A program made the translations under genes and the position numbers. The notes under the pieces were generated by a model that saw only the letters and a program-made list of their open reading frames with translations, made no database searches and had not been told where the DNA came from. A stretch of DNA of 64,000 nucleotides from Xanthobacteraceae bacterium (lineage in GTDB: Bacteria; Pseudomonadota; Alphaproteobacteria; Rhizobiales; Xanthobacteraceae), in contig CP075369.1 of the NCBI GenBank assembly GCA_019454205.1, positions 1,240,001 through 1,304,000 on the forward strand, given 5' to 3'. This document shows, in pieces, positions 18,027 through 26,786 of the stretch. The first letter of the stretch is position 1. Each line of letters opens with the position of its first letter.

Positions 18027-19376
18027 ATGCACGCCATGCGCGAGCAGCAGCAGAATGTGAGCGTTGCATCCGGCACATCCCGCCGGATGCAGCTTCGCTA
18101 TGGCTTCAACGAGATCGACGGCTGGTGGCATATGTCGTCCGGCCCGCATGCGAAGGAAATCCAGCGCCGCTTGCGGTTGATGGACACCAAGGTTGTCCGT
18201 GTCTTCGTATTTCATCCCTCGGTACCGGAACCCGCGAAGGACTGGCATAGCTTTGCGGCGACACTGCAAGGCGTGCTCGACATCGGCGCGGTGCCAATGG
18301 TCACCTTCGCGAAGTTCGCTCCGCCGTTCGATAACGAGCGTAACATCGACACCTTCGTCGCGCGTTGCGAGGAAATCGTATGGGGCTGCATCGAACAATG
18401 GGGCAGCGCGGTTAAAGACTGGTACTGGTGTATCTGGAACGAGCCGAACAATCTCATCATCGGCGGCGACGTCAGCTACGAGCAGTATCGGGAAATCTAC
18501 CGGCGTGTCTCGGCGCGGATCCTTCCGCTGTTGCGTCCGCATCTGAATGGGGCTCAAGCTAAAATCGGCGGCCCTTCGATCGACGGCACGCATCGTCCAT
18601 ACTGGATGGACTGGATTTCGCGGCTGCTCGATGATTTCGGCGATGACGCGCTCGGCTTCGTTTCATGGCACCGCTATGGCGATTGGCGGCCAGCGGTCTC
18701 CAGCGAAAGTTTGAATATAGAACTCTGGGGCACGCCGGATTCTCCGAACTACGAAGCGTTCGAGCGTTTGCTGATGGCGCAGACGCCTGCATACGAGTCG
18801 CGCGCGCGTGGTGTCGCCCGTTTGCTCAGGGGCCGTTCGGTCGAGAATATCTGCGGCGAGCTGAATGCAATCTCGCATCACGAGAACTATTACACCCTCG
18901 GCCTGAACCAGAATGTTTTCGGTGCGGCGTACTACGCTTCGGCGCTCATCAACCTGCTGCGCGGTGGCGCACAACTTGAAATGCGCTGGACCGCGACAGG
19001 CCACAACGACGCTTATGGGCTGATAACGCTCGACGGCCAGCCGACACCGGCCTGCTTTGCCAAGCAGCTTTTCGTGCAATGTGTGCGGACCGGCGACTTC
19101 ATTCGTTTTCCGGAGAACCGGGCTGGACCTGAAGTAGATGCGGTCGTTTCCGGCGAAGGCGAGAGGATAAGCGGTGTATTCGTCAATACTGCGCGCCAGC
19201 CGCTACGGCTTTCGCCTGCGCAATGGGACAGCGGGCTGGAAAAGTGCGCCACCGTGCTAAAACTGGATGGCAAGACCGGAGGGCGCGTGGTACGCGCGCC
19301 CTTCGATGGTACGCTGCTGATCGAAGGCTATGGTCTGGCAGCGGTCACCAACACGACGGATATTGTAATCGACTGA
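18027..19376 (+). CDS. Clan-A glycoside hydrolase-like protein (GH39-like)
   Basis: A 449-residue protein with the architecture of a clan-A (beta/alpha)8 glycosidase followed by a beta-rich tail. The acid/base candidate is E139 in IWNEPN, and the nucleophile candidate is E278 in ICGELN; both are in the spacing expected for retaining clan-A enzymes such as GH39 beta-xylosidases. A FVSWHRYGDW strand lies between them, at about 211-220. There is no signal peptide, so it should act in the cytosol, unusual for a degradative enzyme. It starts 4 bases after the third putative glycosyltransferase. It may trim or transglycosylate a glycan intermediate. Family placement is by motif and fairly firm; the substrate is not known. 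Confidence 0.72.
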   Translation: MHAMREQQQNVSVASGTSRRMQLRYGFNEIDGWWHMSSGPHAKEIQRRLRLMDTKVVRVFVFHPSVPEPAKDWHSFAATLQGVLDIGAVPMVTFAKFAPPFDNERNIDTFVARCEEIVWGCIEQWGSAVKDWYWCIWNEPNNLIIGGDVSYEQYREIYRRVSARILPLLRPHLNGAQAKIGGPSIDGTHRPYWMDWISRLLDDFGDDALGFVSWHRYGDWRPAVSSESLNIELWGTPDSPNYEAFERLLMAQTPAYESRARGVARLLRGRSVENICGELNAISHHENYYTLGLNQNVFGAAYYASALINLLRGGAQLEMRWTATGHNDAYGLITLDGQPTPACFAKQLFVQCVRTGDFIRFPENRAGPEVDAVVSGEGERISGVFVNTARQPLRLSPAQWDSGLEKCATVLKLDGKTGGRVVRAPFDGTLLIEGYGLAAVTNTTDIVID

Positions 19377-19411
19377 CGCGGCTTTGCGCGCACGAACGTA
19401 GGGGTGCTTCT

Positions 19412-19972
19412 TTGGATAAGGCATTTGGCTGGGTTGGCGAAATCTTTCAGGCGCTGTTGCGGGTCATACCCTGGCTCGTCATCGTGCCTGCGACCCACGG
19501 CGGCATCGCGTTCGTTCACGGTCACCGGGTCAAGGAATGGAAGCCGGGGCTGCACATCTACTGGCCGGTCGTGACCACCTACAAGCTGATCGTGACGGTG
19601 CGGCAAACGCAACGTATCCAGTCGAAGGTCGTCATGACCAAGGACCTCAAGACCGTGACGGTCGGTGCGCTGGTCACCTATTATGTCGATGACGTCGTCT
19701 CCGCGATCGTGAAGATCGCCGATCTTCCGTCCGACATCATCGAGCGCTCGCAGGGCGCGGTTCTGGCGGTGGTCGCGGAAAGCACGATCGAAAGCATTCA
19801 GGCTGATCGCGTCGGGTTCAACAAGATGCTGACGGAGCGGGTAGGCGAAGTGCTGAACGGTTACGGCGTGCAGATCCTGCAAGCCTCGCTGACAGAGTTC
19901 GCGCCTTGCACGGCCTATGCGATCAATGGTCACGCTGCTCTTGGCAATTACTCGCTCTGGACCGGCTTCTGA
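19412..19972 (+). CDS. Short SPFH/Band-7 domain protein
   Basis: A 186-residue protein with one N-terminal hydrophobic segment (about residues 9-26) and an SPFH/Band-7 domain, recognised by GHRVKEWKPGLHIYWPV, the SKVVMTKDLKTVTVGALVTY strand pair and the DRVGFNKMLTERVGEVLNGYG helix with an LTEFAPC end. Such proteins usually form membrane-associated oligomers. It lacks the long coiled-coil C-terminal region of stomatin/HflK proteins and stops soon after the domain. The start is taken as TTG at 19412, with AGGGG 8 bases upstream; no ATG is available in the right place. It lies 35 bases after the glycosidase-like gene, but whether it belongs to the glycan locus is unclear. Confidence 0.68.
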   Translation: MDKAFGWVGEIFQALLRVIPWLVIVPATHGGIAFVHGHRVKEWKPGLHIYWPVVTTYKLIVTVRQTQRIQSKVVMTKDLKTVTVGALVTYYVDDVVSAIVKIADLPSDIIERSQGAVLAVVAESTIESIQADRVGFNKMLTERVGEVLNGYGVQILQASLTEFAPCTAYAINGHAALGNYSLWTGF

Positions 19973-20056
19973 TTGTTGGCACGACGTTCGCATCTTTTTT
20001 CCGGACAGACGTAGAATCCGCTACAAAGAGATCGGGAATAAAGAGAGCGTGAGGCA

Positions 20057-21415
20057 ATGGAGACCGTCGCTAAAATCGTCGCGGCCCACCGCAGCGGCAA
20101 GACCACCCCGGAACAGACGATTGCGCGTACCTTCGAGCGTATCCGCGCCTACGACGATCCGGCGCTGTTCATCTCTTTGGCCGGCGAGAAGCAGGCGCTG
20201 GCGCAGGCCCGCAAGCTGACGAAGGCGAAAGGCCGCAAGCTTCCGCTCTGGGGCGTGCCGGTCGCGGTAAAAGACAACATCGACGTCGAAGGACTGCCGA
20301 CCACCGCCGCGTGCCCGGCCTATTCTTACATGCCGAAGCGCGATGCGACCGTGGTCGCCAAATTGCGCGCAGCGGGCGCAATCGTCATCGGCAAAACTAA
20401 TCTCGACCAGTTTGCGACCGGCCTGGTAGGCGTGCGCTCGCCCTACGGCGTGCCGCGTAACCCGCATGATGCGGCGGTGATCCCCGGCGGTTCGAGTTCG
20501 GGTTCAGCGGTTGCGGTGGCGGCCGGCATCGTACCGCTTTCGCTGGGCACCGATACCGCAGGCTCCGGCCGTGTTCCGGCAGGCCTGAACAACCTTGTCG
20601 GGATCAAGCCCAGTCTCGGTCTGATATCTGCGGCCGGCGTAGTGCCCGCGTGCCGTTCGCTTGATTGCGTCTCGATCTTCGCGTTGACCGTGGAAGATGC
20701 GTGGAGCGCGCTCGGCGTGATGTCTGGCGAAGATCCGCTCGATGCCTATTCGCGCAAATTTGAACTCGGCAAACCGTCATCGCCGCGCAAGCGTCGCATC
20801 GGCGTTCCGCGCGAGATGGAGCGCCATTTCTTCGGCGACAAGCGTTCGGAGAAGGCGTTTACGGATTCGATCAGGCTCGCGAAGAAATCCGGCGCACAGA
20901 TCGTAACCCTTGATTTCTCCCATCTGCTCGAAGCGGCTCGGTTGCTTTACGAGGGTCCGTGGGTCGCAGAGCGTACCGCCGCGGTCGGCGATTTCATCGA
21001 CAGGAATCCCGATAAAATCTTCCCCGTGACCAAGCAGATCGTCGATACCGGAAAGAGCAAGAATGCGGTCGATGCCTTCCGCGCGTTCTACCGGATGCAG
21101 GAAATCCGTGCGCTGACCCGCAAGACCTTTGCGGAGGCCGATTTCCTGATGGTCCCGACGGTGCCTGCGGTCTACACCGTCGCGCAGTTGCAGGCTGATC
21201 CGGTGCAGTTGAACTCCAATCTCGGCACCTACACCAACTTCGTGAACCTGCTCGATCTCGCGGGCATCGCTGTGCCGTCCGTGCTCGCGGATAACGGTTA
21301 CCCTTATGGCGTGACCTTCCTCGCGCCCGCGGGCAGCGACGCGAAGCTCGCAGGTTTCGCGCGCGGCTTCCATAAGCACGCGAACCTGCCGCTCGGCGCG
21401 AGCGCGGCGAAATAA
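20057..21415 (+). CDS. Amidase, allophanate hydrolase (AtzF) type, amidase domain only
   Basis: A 452-residue amidase-signature enzyme. The Ser-cisSer-Lys triad fits K72 (VKDN), the GGSSSGS loop (144-150) and nucleophile S170 in TDTAGSGRVP. The GSGRVPAGLNNLVGIKPS run and NSNLGTYTNFVNLLDLAG region are characteristic of allophanate hydrolases (AtzF/DUR1,2 amidase half), which split allophanate to ammonia and CO2. The roughly 130-residue C-terminal domain of full-length AtzF is absent. It converges on the gntR end of the AtzG/E/H-like operon with a 3-base gap. That supports a role in the last step of the same pathway. Substrate is inferred. Confidence 0.78.
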   Translation: METVAKIVAAHRSGKTTPEQTIARTFERIRAYDDPALFISLAGEKQALAQARKLTKAKGRKLPLWGVPVAVKDNIDVEGLPTTAACPAYSYMPKRDATVVAKLRAAGAIVIGKTNLDQFATGLVGVRSPYGVPRNPHDAAVIPGGSSSGSAVAVAAGIVPLSLGTDTAGSGRVPAGLNNLVGIKPSLGLISAAGVVPACRSLDCVSIFALTVEDAWSALGVMSGEDPLDAYSRKFELGKPSSPRKRRIGVPREMERHFFGDKRSEKAFTDSIRLAKKSGAQIVTLDFSHLLEAARLLYEGPWVAERTAAVGDFIDRNPDKIFPVTKQIVDTGKSKNAVDAFRAFYRMQEIRALTRKTFAEADFLMVPTVPAVYTVAQLQADPVQLNSNLGTYTNFVNLLDLAGIAVPSVLADNGYPYGVTFLAPAGSDAKLAGFARGFHKHANLPLGASAAK

Positions 21416-21418
21416 CGA

Positions 21419-22111
21419 TCAGAGCGAGCGCAGGTACGCGGCGTATTCGTCGTACACCGTCATGATGTGTTCGCGCATTGCCTTCGTGGCGGCAGGGGCG
21501 TTGGCGCGCAGGATCGCGGTCACGACGCGGTCGTGTTCCTCGTGTGATTTCGAGAGACGCCCCAGATTGCGGAACTGCGCGCGCCGGAACGGCGAGACGC
21601 GAATGCGGGTCGCAATCGTGATCTCGGCGAGATAGGCGTTGTGCGCGCCTGAATAAACCGAGCCATGAAAATTCTGGTTGATTTCGTGATAGCGCTGCGG
21701 GTCGCCGCTCTGGATCAATTGGCGCAATTCTTCGTGCGTGGCTTCGATGGCGGCGCGCTCCTGCCGCGTCATGCGCTCGGCCGCATAGCCTGCGCAAAGT
21801 CCTTCCAGCTCGGCCATCGTTTCGAACATGCCGATCAGGTTTTCATGGCTCGGCCGCGCGACGACTGCCGCGCGGTGCGGTGGCGCCTCGACCAGTCCGC
21901 TGGCCGCAAGCTGGCGGATCGCTTCGCGTACCGGCGTGCGCGATACGCTGAAGCGCCGTGCGATTGCAGTCTCGTCGAGGGAGGATCCGGGTGCGATCAC
22001 GCCGCGCACGATCTCGTCGGCGAGTATCTGGCGCAGCTCGTCAGCGCGCGTGAGCCGGACCGGAGCATCCGCCCCGCGGCCTTCGAGAATAGTTCGCGCT
22101 TCCGTCACCAT
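21419..22111 (-). CDS. GntR-family transcriptional regulator with FCD domain
   Basis: A 230-residue repressor-type regulator. The N-terminal winged HTH is clear (LDETAIARRFSVSRTPVREA, about residues 42-61), followed by an all-helical FCD ligand domain with the conserved NxxFH-type metal site (INQNFHGSVY near 145) and distal His residues. I chose the ATG at 22111; a TTG four codons earlier overlaps the upstream stop and is also possible. It is the last gene of the operon with the importer and AtzG/E/H-like genes, so it probably senses the pathway compound. It may bind the TTGCATACAA-type repeats upstream of the first operon gene (29608-29638). Confidence 0.88.
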   Translation of the reverse strand: MVTEARTILEGRGADAPVRLTRADELRQILADEIVRGVIAPGSSLDETAIARRFSVSRTPVREAIRQLAASGLVEAPPHRAAVVARPSHENLIGMFETMAELEGLCAGYAAERMTRQERAAIEATHEELRQLIQSGDPQRYHEINQNFHGSVYSGAHNAYLAEITIATRIRVSPFRRAQFRNLGRLSKSHEEHDRVVTAILRANAPAATKAMREHIMTVYDEYAAYLRSL

Positions 22112-22119
22112 GCCCCGAC

Positions 22120-22503
22120 TCAAACCGGCTTATCCATCAGGCTGACATGCGCTGCGACGACTTTCCAGCCTGCCGGCGTTCGCATCCATGTCTGGCTTTG
22201 CCGCCCGATCTTGGTGCCGCCGTCGCGGATGAACAGCGTGTTGGCGGTGGCGAAGTCGTTGCCATAGGTCGTGATCTGCGTGCGCTCCAGCTTGCGCGCG
22301 AGATTGAGCGGCGAACGTCCCGCGCGGAACGATTTGATCTCGGCATAGCCGTATAGGTTCTCCGTCACGCCGTAGCGGATGGTGTGCGGGTCGTTCCAGA
22401 ACAGTTCGTCGAGTACGGCGACATCGTTGGAGACCAGCGCCTTCTCATAGCGCTCGAAAACCGCAGTTACTTCTGCCAGCACGTTGCCGTCGTTGATCTT
22501 CAT
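22120..22503 (-). CDS. AtzH/HpxZ-like protein (DUF3225, NTF2 fold)
   Basis: A 127-residue SnoaL/NTF2-like protein matching the AtzH/HpxZ family. Landmarks are the N-terminal helix ([19 protein letters not shown]), [15 protein letters not shown], a SFRAGR arginine segment (about 58-63) and [19 protein letters not shown] at the end. AtzH of Pseudomonas sp. ADP hydrolyses 1,3-dicarboxyurea on the way to allophanate; HpxZ occurs in oxalurate clusters. The ATG at 22503 overlaps the amidase stop (ATGA), so the pair is translationally coupled. The long upstream frame extension lies inside the amidase gene and is not coding. Confidence 0.82.
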   Translation of the reverse strand: MKINDGNVLAEVTAVFERYEKALVSNDVAVLDELFWNDPHTIRYGVTENLYGYAEIKSFRAGRSPLNLARKLERTQITTYGNDFATANTLFIRDGGTKIGRQSQTWMRTPAGWKVVAAHVSLMDKPV

Positions 22504-23888
22504 GGGGTTGCAACCTTGCTGACGCAGACGCCGGAACGCTCCAGCGCATAGGCGGCGCGCAGGGCGAGGTCCTCGCGCCATGGCGGGGCGATGATCTGCA
22601 CGCCAATCGGCAGGCCGTCATCGAGCCAGACGGGTACTGCGGCAACCGGCAGCCCTACGAACGAGATCGGCTGCGTATAGAGACCGATGTTCGGACGCAC
22701 CAGCAATTCCTGCCCATCAAGCGTGAACTTCTTCTGCCCGATCTTAGGCGCGCGTGTCGGCGTGGCGGGGGCAATCAGCAGGTCGTAGCGCTCGAACATC
22801 TCCCGCACTTGCGCCTGAAAGTGACGGCGGACTTTTTGCGCATGAATGGTCCACGCTGCCGGGATCAGCGCGCCGCCAAGTAGCCGGTCACGTACGTCGG
22901 GATCGAAGTCGGCTGCCCGCTCGCGCAGGCGGGGCAGGTGAAGTGCCGCACCTTCGGCCGCTGTGATGAGATAGGCGGAAGCGCGCGCGACAGTGGCATC
23001 CTTCAGTTCCACCGTTTCGGTGGCCGAGAGCGCCTGCGCAACCTTGTCGGCGGCGGCAAAGGCGTCGGCTTCGCCCATTTTCGCGAAATATCCGCCGAGC
23101 TTTGCAATGCGCAGCCCCTTGATGCCCTGCGCAAGCTCGCCAGCGGCAGGCTCTACGGGACGCTGCGCGCAGACAGGGTCTTCGCGGTCCGGCCCCTGCA
23201 TGGCGTCGTAGGACAGCGCGAGGTCCATCGCGGAACGCGCCAGCGGCCCGAGATGGTCGAGGCTGCCAACGAACGGAAACGAACGCGCACGCGACAGGCG
23301 GCCATAGGTCGGCTTCAGGCCGAACAGGCCGCAGAAGGAGCTGGGAACGCGGATGGAGCCGTTGGTGTCGGAGCCGAGCGTCAGTGGCACCAGTCCGGCC
23401 GCGACCGCGCCGCCGGAGCCGCTCGACGAACCGCCGGTCATGTAATCGGGGTTGTGCGGATTGCGCGCGGCGCCGTCGTGCGCGTTCTCGCCCGTGAAAT
23501 CGTAGGCGTACTCGCCCATGTTGAGCGCACCGACCAGCACCGCGCCCTGCGCTTCAAGGCGCTCGATCAGGGGGGAGTCGAGTCGCGCCGGTTCGCGCTC
23601 GCGGTTGATCTTCGAGCCGGCGCGCGTCGGGATTCCGCGCACGTCGAAAAGGTTCTTCACCGCGAACGGAACGCCCGCGAGCGGCAGCCTGTCGCTATGC
23701 GCGACGCGCTTGTCGATGCGGGCGGCGGTTTCGTGCGCGCGGGCTGCCAGCACGTCGGTAAAGGCGTTGGTGGTCTTGTCTATGGACTCGATACGCTTCA
23801 GCGCGGCCGCGACAACTTCGCCAGCACTCGTTTTCTTTGCGAGTACGGCGGCGGCGATCTCTGCTGCGCTGGAAGTTTCGTATTTCAT
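22500..23888 (-). CDS. AtzE-family amidohydrolase (amidase signature)
   Basis: A 462-residue amidase-signature enzyme with K78 (FAVKN), GGSSSGS (152-158) and nucleophile S178 in [10 protein letters not shown]. The [18 protein letters not shown] and [14 protein letters not shown] segments are typical of AtzE, the 1-carboxybiuret hydrolase subunit, and of HpxY-like enzymes from oxalurate clusters. It overlaps the small AtzG-like gene upstream (ATGA), as expected for a heteromeric AtzE-AtzG enzyme related to GatCAB. It also overlaps the AtzH-like gene downstream. Substrate could be carboxybiuret, oxalurate or a related ureido amide. Confidence 0.85.
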   Translation of the reverse strand: MKYETSSAAEIAAAVLAKKTSAGEVVAAALKRIESIDKTTNAFTDVLAARAHETAARIDKRVAHSDRLPLAGVPFAVKNLFDVRGIPTRAGSKINREREPARLDSPLIERLEAQGAVLVGALNMGEYAYDFTGENAHDGAARNPHNPDYMTGGSSSGSGGAVAAGLVPLTLGSDTNGSIRVPSSFCGLFGLKPTYGRLSRARSFPFVGSLDHLGPLARSAMDLALSYDAMQGPDREDPVCAQRPVEPAAGELAQGIKGLRIAKLGGYFAKMGEADAFAAADKVAQALSATETVELKDATVARASAYLITAAEGAALHLPRLRERAADFDPDVRDRLLGGALIPAAWTIHAQKVRRHFQAQVREMFERYDLLIAPATPTRAPKIGQKKFTLDGQELLVRPNIGLYTQPISFVGLPVAAVPVWLDDGLPIGVQIIAPPWREDLALRAAYALERSGVCVSKVATP

Positions 23889-24106
23889 GGACGGAACACC
23901 GGAGCGGGTTCGGCGTCATCCTCGACCGGAAAGGCGAGCACGAGTTTCGCGGCATTCTCGGTGGCGGCAAGGTGCAGGCGCACGCCTTCGCGGTAAGGTG
24001 GATCGATCGCGAGGCCGCACAACGCCGCTCCGGCATCGATAAAAGCATCGAGTTCGGCCGGGTTCGAGGGAAGCGACGGCAGCGGGTCTTTCGGTTTCGA
24101 TGTCAT
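23885..24106 (-). CDS. AtzG-like small subunit (DUF4089)
   Basis: A 73-residue protein of the DUF4089 family. It has a short Pro-rich lead followed by an ELDAFIDAGAALCGLAIDP helix-turn, YREGVRLHLAATENAAKLVL and a short acidic C-terminus ending in DDAEPAPVF. In Pseudomonas sp. ADP, AtzG wraps round AtzE like GatC in the GatCAB amidotransferase, and is needed for stable enzyme. Its gene overlaps the AtzE-like gene by four bases (ATGA), matching a 1:1 complex. It begins 15 bases after the ABC ATPase stop, tying the enzyme genes to the importer operon. Confidence 0.82.
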   Translation of the reverse strand: MTSKPKDPLPSLPSNPAELDAFIDAGAALCGLAIDPPYREGVRLHLAATENAAKLVLAFPVEDDAEPAPVFRP

Positions 24107-24121
24107 TGGACTGCATCCGTC

Positions 24122-25822
24122 TTACATGGGCGGATGCGGAATGGCCGTGAGGAGTTCGCGCGTGTATTCGGCTTTCGGGGCGCCGAGCACTTCTTCTGCC
24201 GTTCCTTCCTCGACGATCTTGCCGGTACGCATCACGATCACCCGGTCGCACAGGAGCCGTACTACGTTCAGGTCGTGCGAAACGAAAAGATAGCTCATGC
24301 CGAGCGTATCCTTCAGGTCCTGCAGCAGATTCAGGACGACCGCCTGCACGGAAACGTCGAGCGCTGCAGTCGGCTCGTCGAGGATGACCAGTTCGGGGTT
24401 GAGCGCAATCGCGCGCGCGATGCCGACGCGCGCTTTCTGCCCGCCGGATAGCTGGTGCGGAAAGCGATCAAGCAGGTTGAGGGGCAGGCCCACGAGCTTC
24501 GCCAGTTCCTCGCATCGCGCACGCAGCGCGTCGCGGCCCTTGATGCCGCCAAGGCGCATGATGGGATCGGCGATGGCCCGAATCGCGGTGAAACGCGGGT
24601 TCAGGCTGTCGGTCGGGTCCTGAAACACCATCTGGATACGCTTGCGTTGCGGCAGGGTCGCGAACTTCGCGGCGGGAATGGAGCCGATGTCTTCGCCGTC
24701 GAAGAAAATGTCGCCGGAAGTCTTGTCGATCAGCCGCATTACGATGGTGGAGGTCGTCGACTTGCCGCAACCGGACTCGCCGACCAGGCCCACACTCTCG
24801 CCGCGGCCGACCTCGAACGAAATTCCGTCTACGGCGCGAAAAATGGATTCGGCGTGTGCGGGCTTCCCGAACAATTCGCCGATGGTCTTCGACGCGCCTT
24901 GCCGCGGGTATTCTTTCACGAGATTCTTCACCGAAAGCAGCGGCGGCCCGGAGCGGTCGATCTCGATTTTCGGCATGGCTGCCGCAGGAGAAAGCTCGGC
25001 ATCTTCTGGCAGCAATCCGCGCAGCGTGCCGCCGACACGCGGCGTCGCTTTCATCAGCTTCTTCGTATAGGCGTGGGAAGGTGACTTGAAGATTTCGGAG
25101 GAAAGCGCCGTCTCAACGATCTTGCCTTTCTCCATCACGACGACACGGTCGCAATAGGCAGCGGCGAGGCCGAGGTCGTGCGTGATCAGGATCGTGGACA
25201 TGCCGCGCGCCTTGGTCAGCTCGACCACGAGGTCCATCACGGATTTCTGCGTGGTCACGTCGAGGCCCGTGGTCGGCTCGTCCGCGATGAGCAGGCGCGG
25301 CTGGCAAGCAAGCGCGAGCGCGATCACGATGCGCTGGCACATGCCGCCCGAAAGTTCGAACGGATAGGCGTGATAGCGTTCTTCAGGCCGGGCGATGCGC
25401 ACCTGCTTCAGCATCTCGATCGCTTTTTCCTTCAGGTCGCGGCCGTCGGCCCGCACATGCTGGCGCAATACGTCCTCGATCTGGCGGCCGACCTTGCGGA
25501 TCGGGTTTAGCGCAGCGCGTGGGTTCTGGAAGATCATGGACATTTCGCGGCCACGCAGGTCGCGCATCACATCTTCCCGCGCGTTCTTGATGTCGATGCC
25601 GGAAAACATCACCGAGCCGGTCGCGATCTTTCCGGCGCGGTCGAGAATGCGCATGACCGCATAAGAAGTGACCGACTTGCCTGAACCGGATTCCCCGACG
25701 ATGCCGAGGGTTTCGCCCTTGCCGAGCGAGATATTCACGTTCTCGACTGCGCGGACGATGCCGCGCCGGGTCGCGAACTGAACCGTGACGTCCTTGATTT
25801 CGAGGAGATTGCTTTCGCTCAT
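24122..25822 (-). CDS. Fused dipeptide/oligopeptide-type ABC transporter ATPase (DppD-DppF type)
   Basis: A 566-residue protein with two ABC ATPase domains. The first has Walker A GESGSGKS (43-50), signature LSGGMCQR and Walker B LLIADEP; the second has GESGCGKS (near 343), LSGGQKAR and LVILDEP. Unlike the first importer's ATPase, it lacks the long cysteine-containing C-terminal region after each half and is about 120 residues shorter. It energises the importer made of the next three upstream genes. The gene order (binding protein, B, C, DF, then AtzG/E/H) indicates that uptake and hydrolysis are co-expressed. Confidence 0.92.
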   Translation of the reverse strand: MSESNLLEIKDVTVQFATRRGIVRAVENVNISLGKGETLGIVGESGSGKSVTSYAVMRILDRAGKIATGSVMFSGIDIKNAREDVMRDLRGREMSMIFQNPRAALNPIRKVGRQIEDVLRQHVRADGRDLKEKAIEMLKQVRIARPEERYHAYPFELSGGMCQRIVIALALACQPRLLIADEPTTGLDVTTQKSVMDLVVELTKARGMSTILITHDLGLAAAYCDRVVVMEKGKIVETALSSEIFKSPSHAYTKKLMKATPRVGGTLRGLLPEDAELSPAAAMPKIEIDRSGPPLLSVKNLVKEYPRQGASKTIGELFGKPAHAESIFRAVDGISFEVGRGESVGLVGESGCGKSTTSTIVMRLIDKTSGDIFFDGEDIGSIPAAKFATLPQRKRIQMVFQDPTDSLNPRFTAIRAIADPIMRLGGIKGRDALRARCEELAKLVGLPLNLLDRFPHQLSGGQKARVGIARAIALNPELVILDEPTAALDVSVQAVVLNLLQDLKDTLGMSYLFVSHDLNVVRLLCDRVIVMRTGKIVEEGTAEEVLGAPKAEYTRELLTAIPHPPM

Positions 25823-25832
25823 CGTGCTCTCC

Positions 25833-26786
25833 TCAGGTGCGGCGTTGCGGGTCTACGATATCGCGCAGGCCATCGCCGAGCAGGTTGAAGCAGAACACGG
25901 CCAGCATAAGGGCAAGGCCGGGGAATACTGCAGGCCACCATTGCCCGGAGTAAATGTATTCCGCGCCGTCCGCGATCATGATGCCCCATTCAGGCGTCGG
26001 TGGGCGCACGCCCAGCCCGATGAACGAAAGGCCGGCGGCGTTCAACACGGCGTAACCCATGGTGAGCGACATCTGCACCACCATGATCGGCATGACGTTC
26101 GGCAGGATCTGGGCGAAGAGGATGCGCCATTCGCTGTTTCCGGAGAGGCGGGCGGCCTGTACGAATCCAGCTTCGCGGCGCACGGCTGCTTCGGCCCGCG
26201 CGATGCGTGCATAGAGCGGATAATTGATGATCGCGGTCGCGATCACGATGTTGGTAACGGTATTTCCCAGAGCTGCGACAATACCCATTGCCAGCACGAA
26301 CAGCGGGAACGCCATGATCATATCGGCAAGACGGCTAACGACGGTATCGATCCAGCCGCCGAAATAACCGGCTGCGATTCCGGAAATGCCGCCGAGAGCG
26401 AAGACGAGCGCAACCGATGTCACGGCAATCATCATGTCGAGGCGCGTTGCAACCAGCACGCGGCTGAAAATATCACGTCCCAAATGGTCGGTGCCGAACC
26501 AGTGCGCCCAGGACGGTGGTTGCAGGCGCATCGCAGTGTTGCTGGCCGAGGGATCGAAAGGCGCGAGCGACGGACCAAACACCGCGCAAACCAAGAGCAT
26601 CAGAAACAGCAGGAACGCGAACGCAGTAATCGGGTTTCCGGAAATGACGTATCGCGCATGCTTCAATGCCGCGCGAAGCCCGACCGCTGGCGGCCCATCC
26701 TGCATCGGCGCGGCAGGCGGCAGCAGCAGGGCGCTGGGAACCTGCGATGCGGAGGAAACGGCGGAAACTTGGGAGTGAAAGTTCAT
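25833..26786 (-). CDS. ABC transporter permease, DppC type
   Basis: A 317-residue OppC/DppC-family permease. A roughly 45-residue cytoplasmic N-terminus rich in Ser/Ala/Pro precedes the first membrane helix. The conserved HWFGTDHLGRDIFSR block follows (about 93-107), then an EAA docking loop (FVQAARLSGNSEWRILFAQILPN region) and the FNLLGDGLRDIVDPQ end. I chose the ATG at 26786 because it overlaps the DppB stop (ATGA) and begins just before recognisable sequence; the much longer upstream frame overlaps the DppB gene and is a shadow. It pairs with the preceding permease. Confidence 0.92.
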   Translation of the reverse strand: MNFHSQVSAVSSASQVPSALLLPPAAPMQDGPPAVGLRAALKHARYVISGNPITAFAFLLFLMLLVCAVFGPSLAPFDPSASNTAMRLQPPSWAHWFGTDHLGRDIFSRVLVATRLDMMIAVTSVALVFALGGISGIAAGYFGGWIDTVVSRLADMIMAFPLFVLAMGIVAALGNTVTNIVIATAIINYPLYARIARAEAAVRREAGFVQAARLSGNSEWRILFAQILPNVMPIMVVQMSLTMGYAVLNAAGLSFIGLGVRPPTPEWGIMIADGAEYIYSGQWWPAVFPGLALMLAVFCFNLLGDGLRDIVDPQRRT

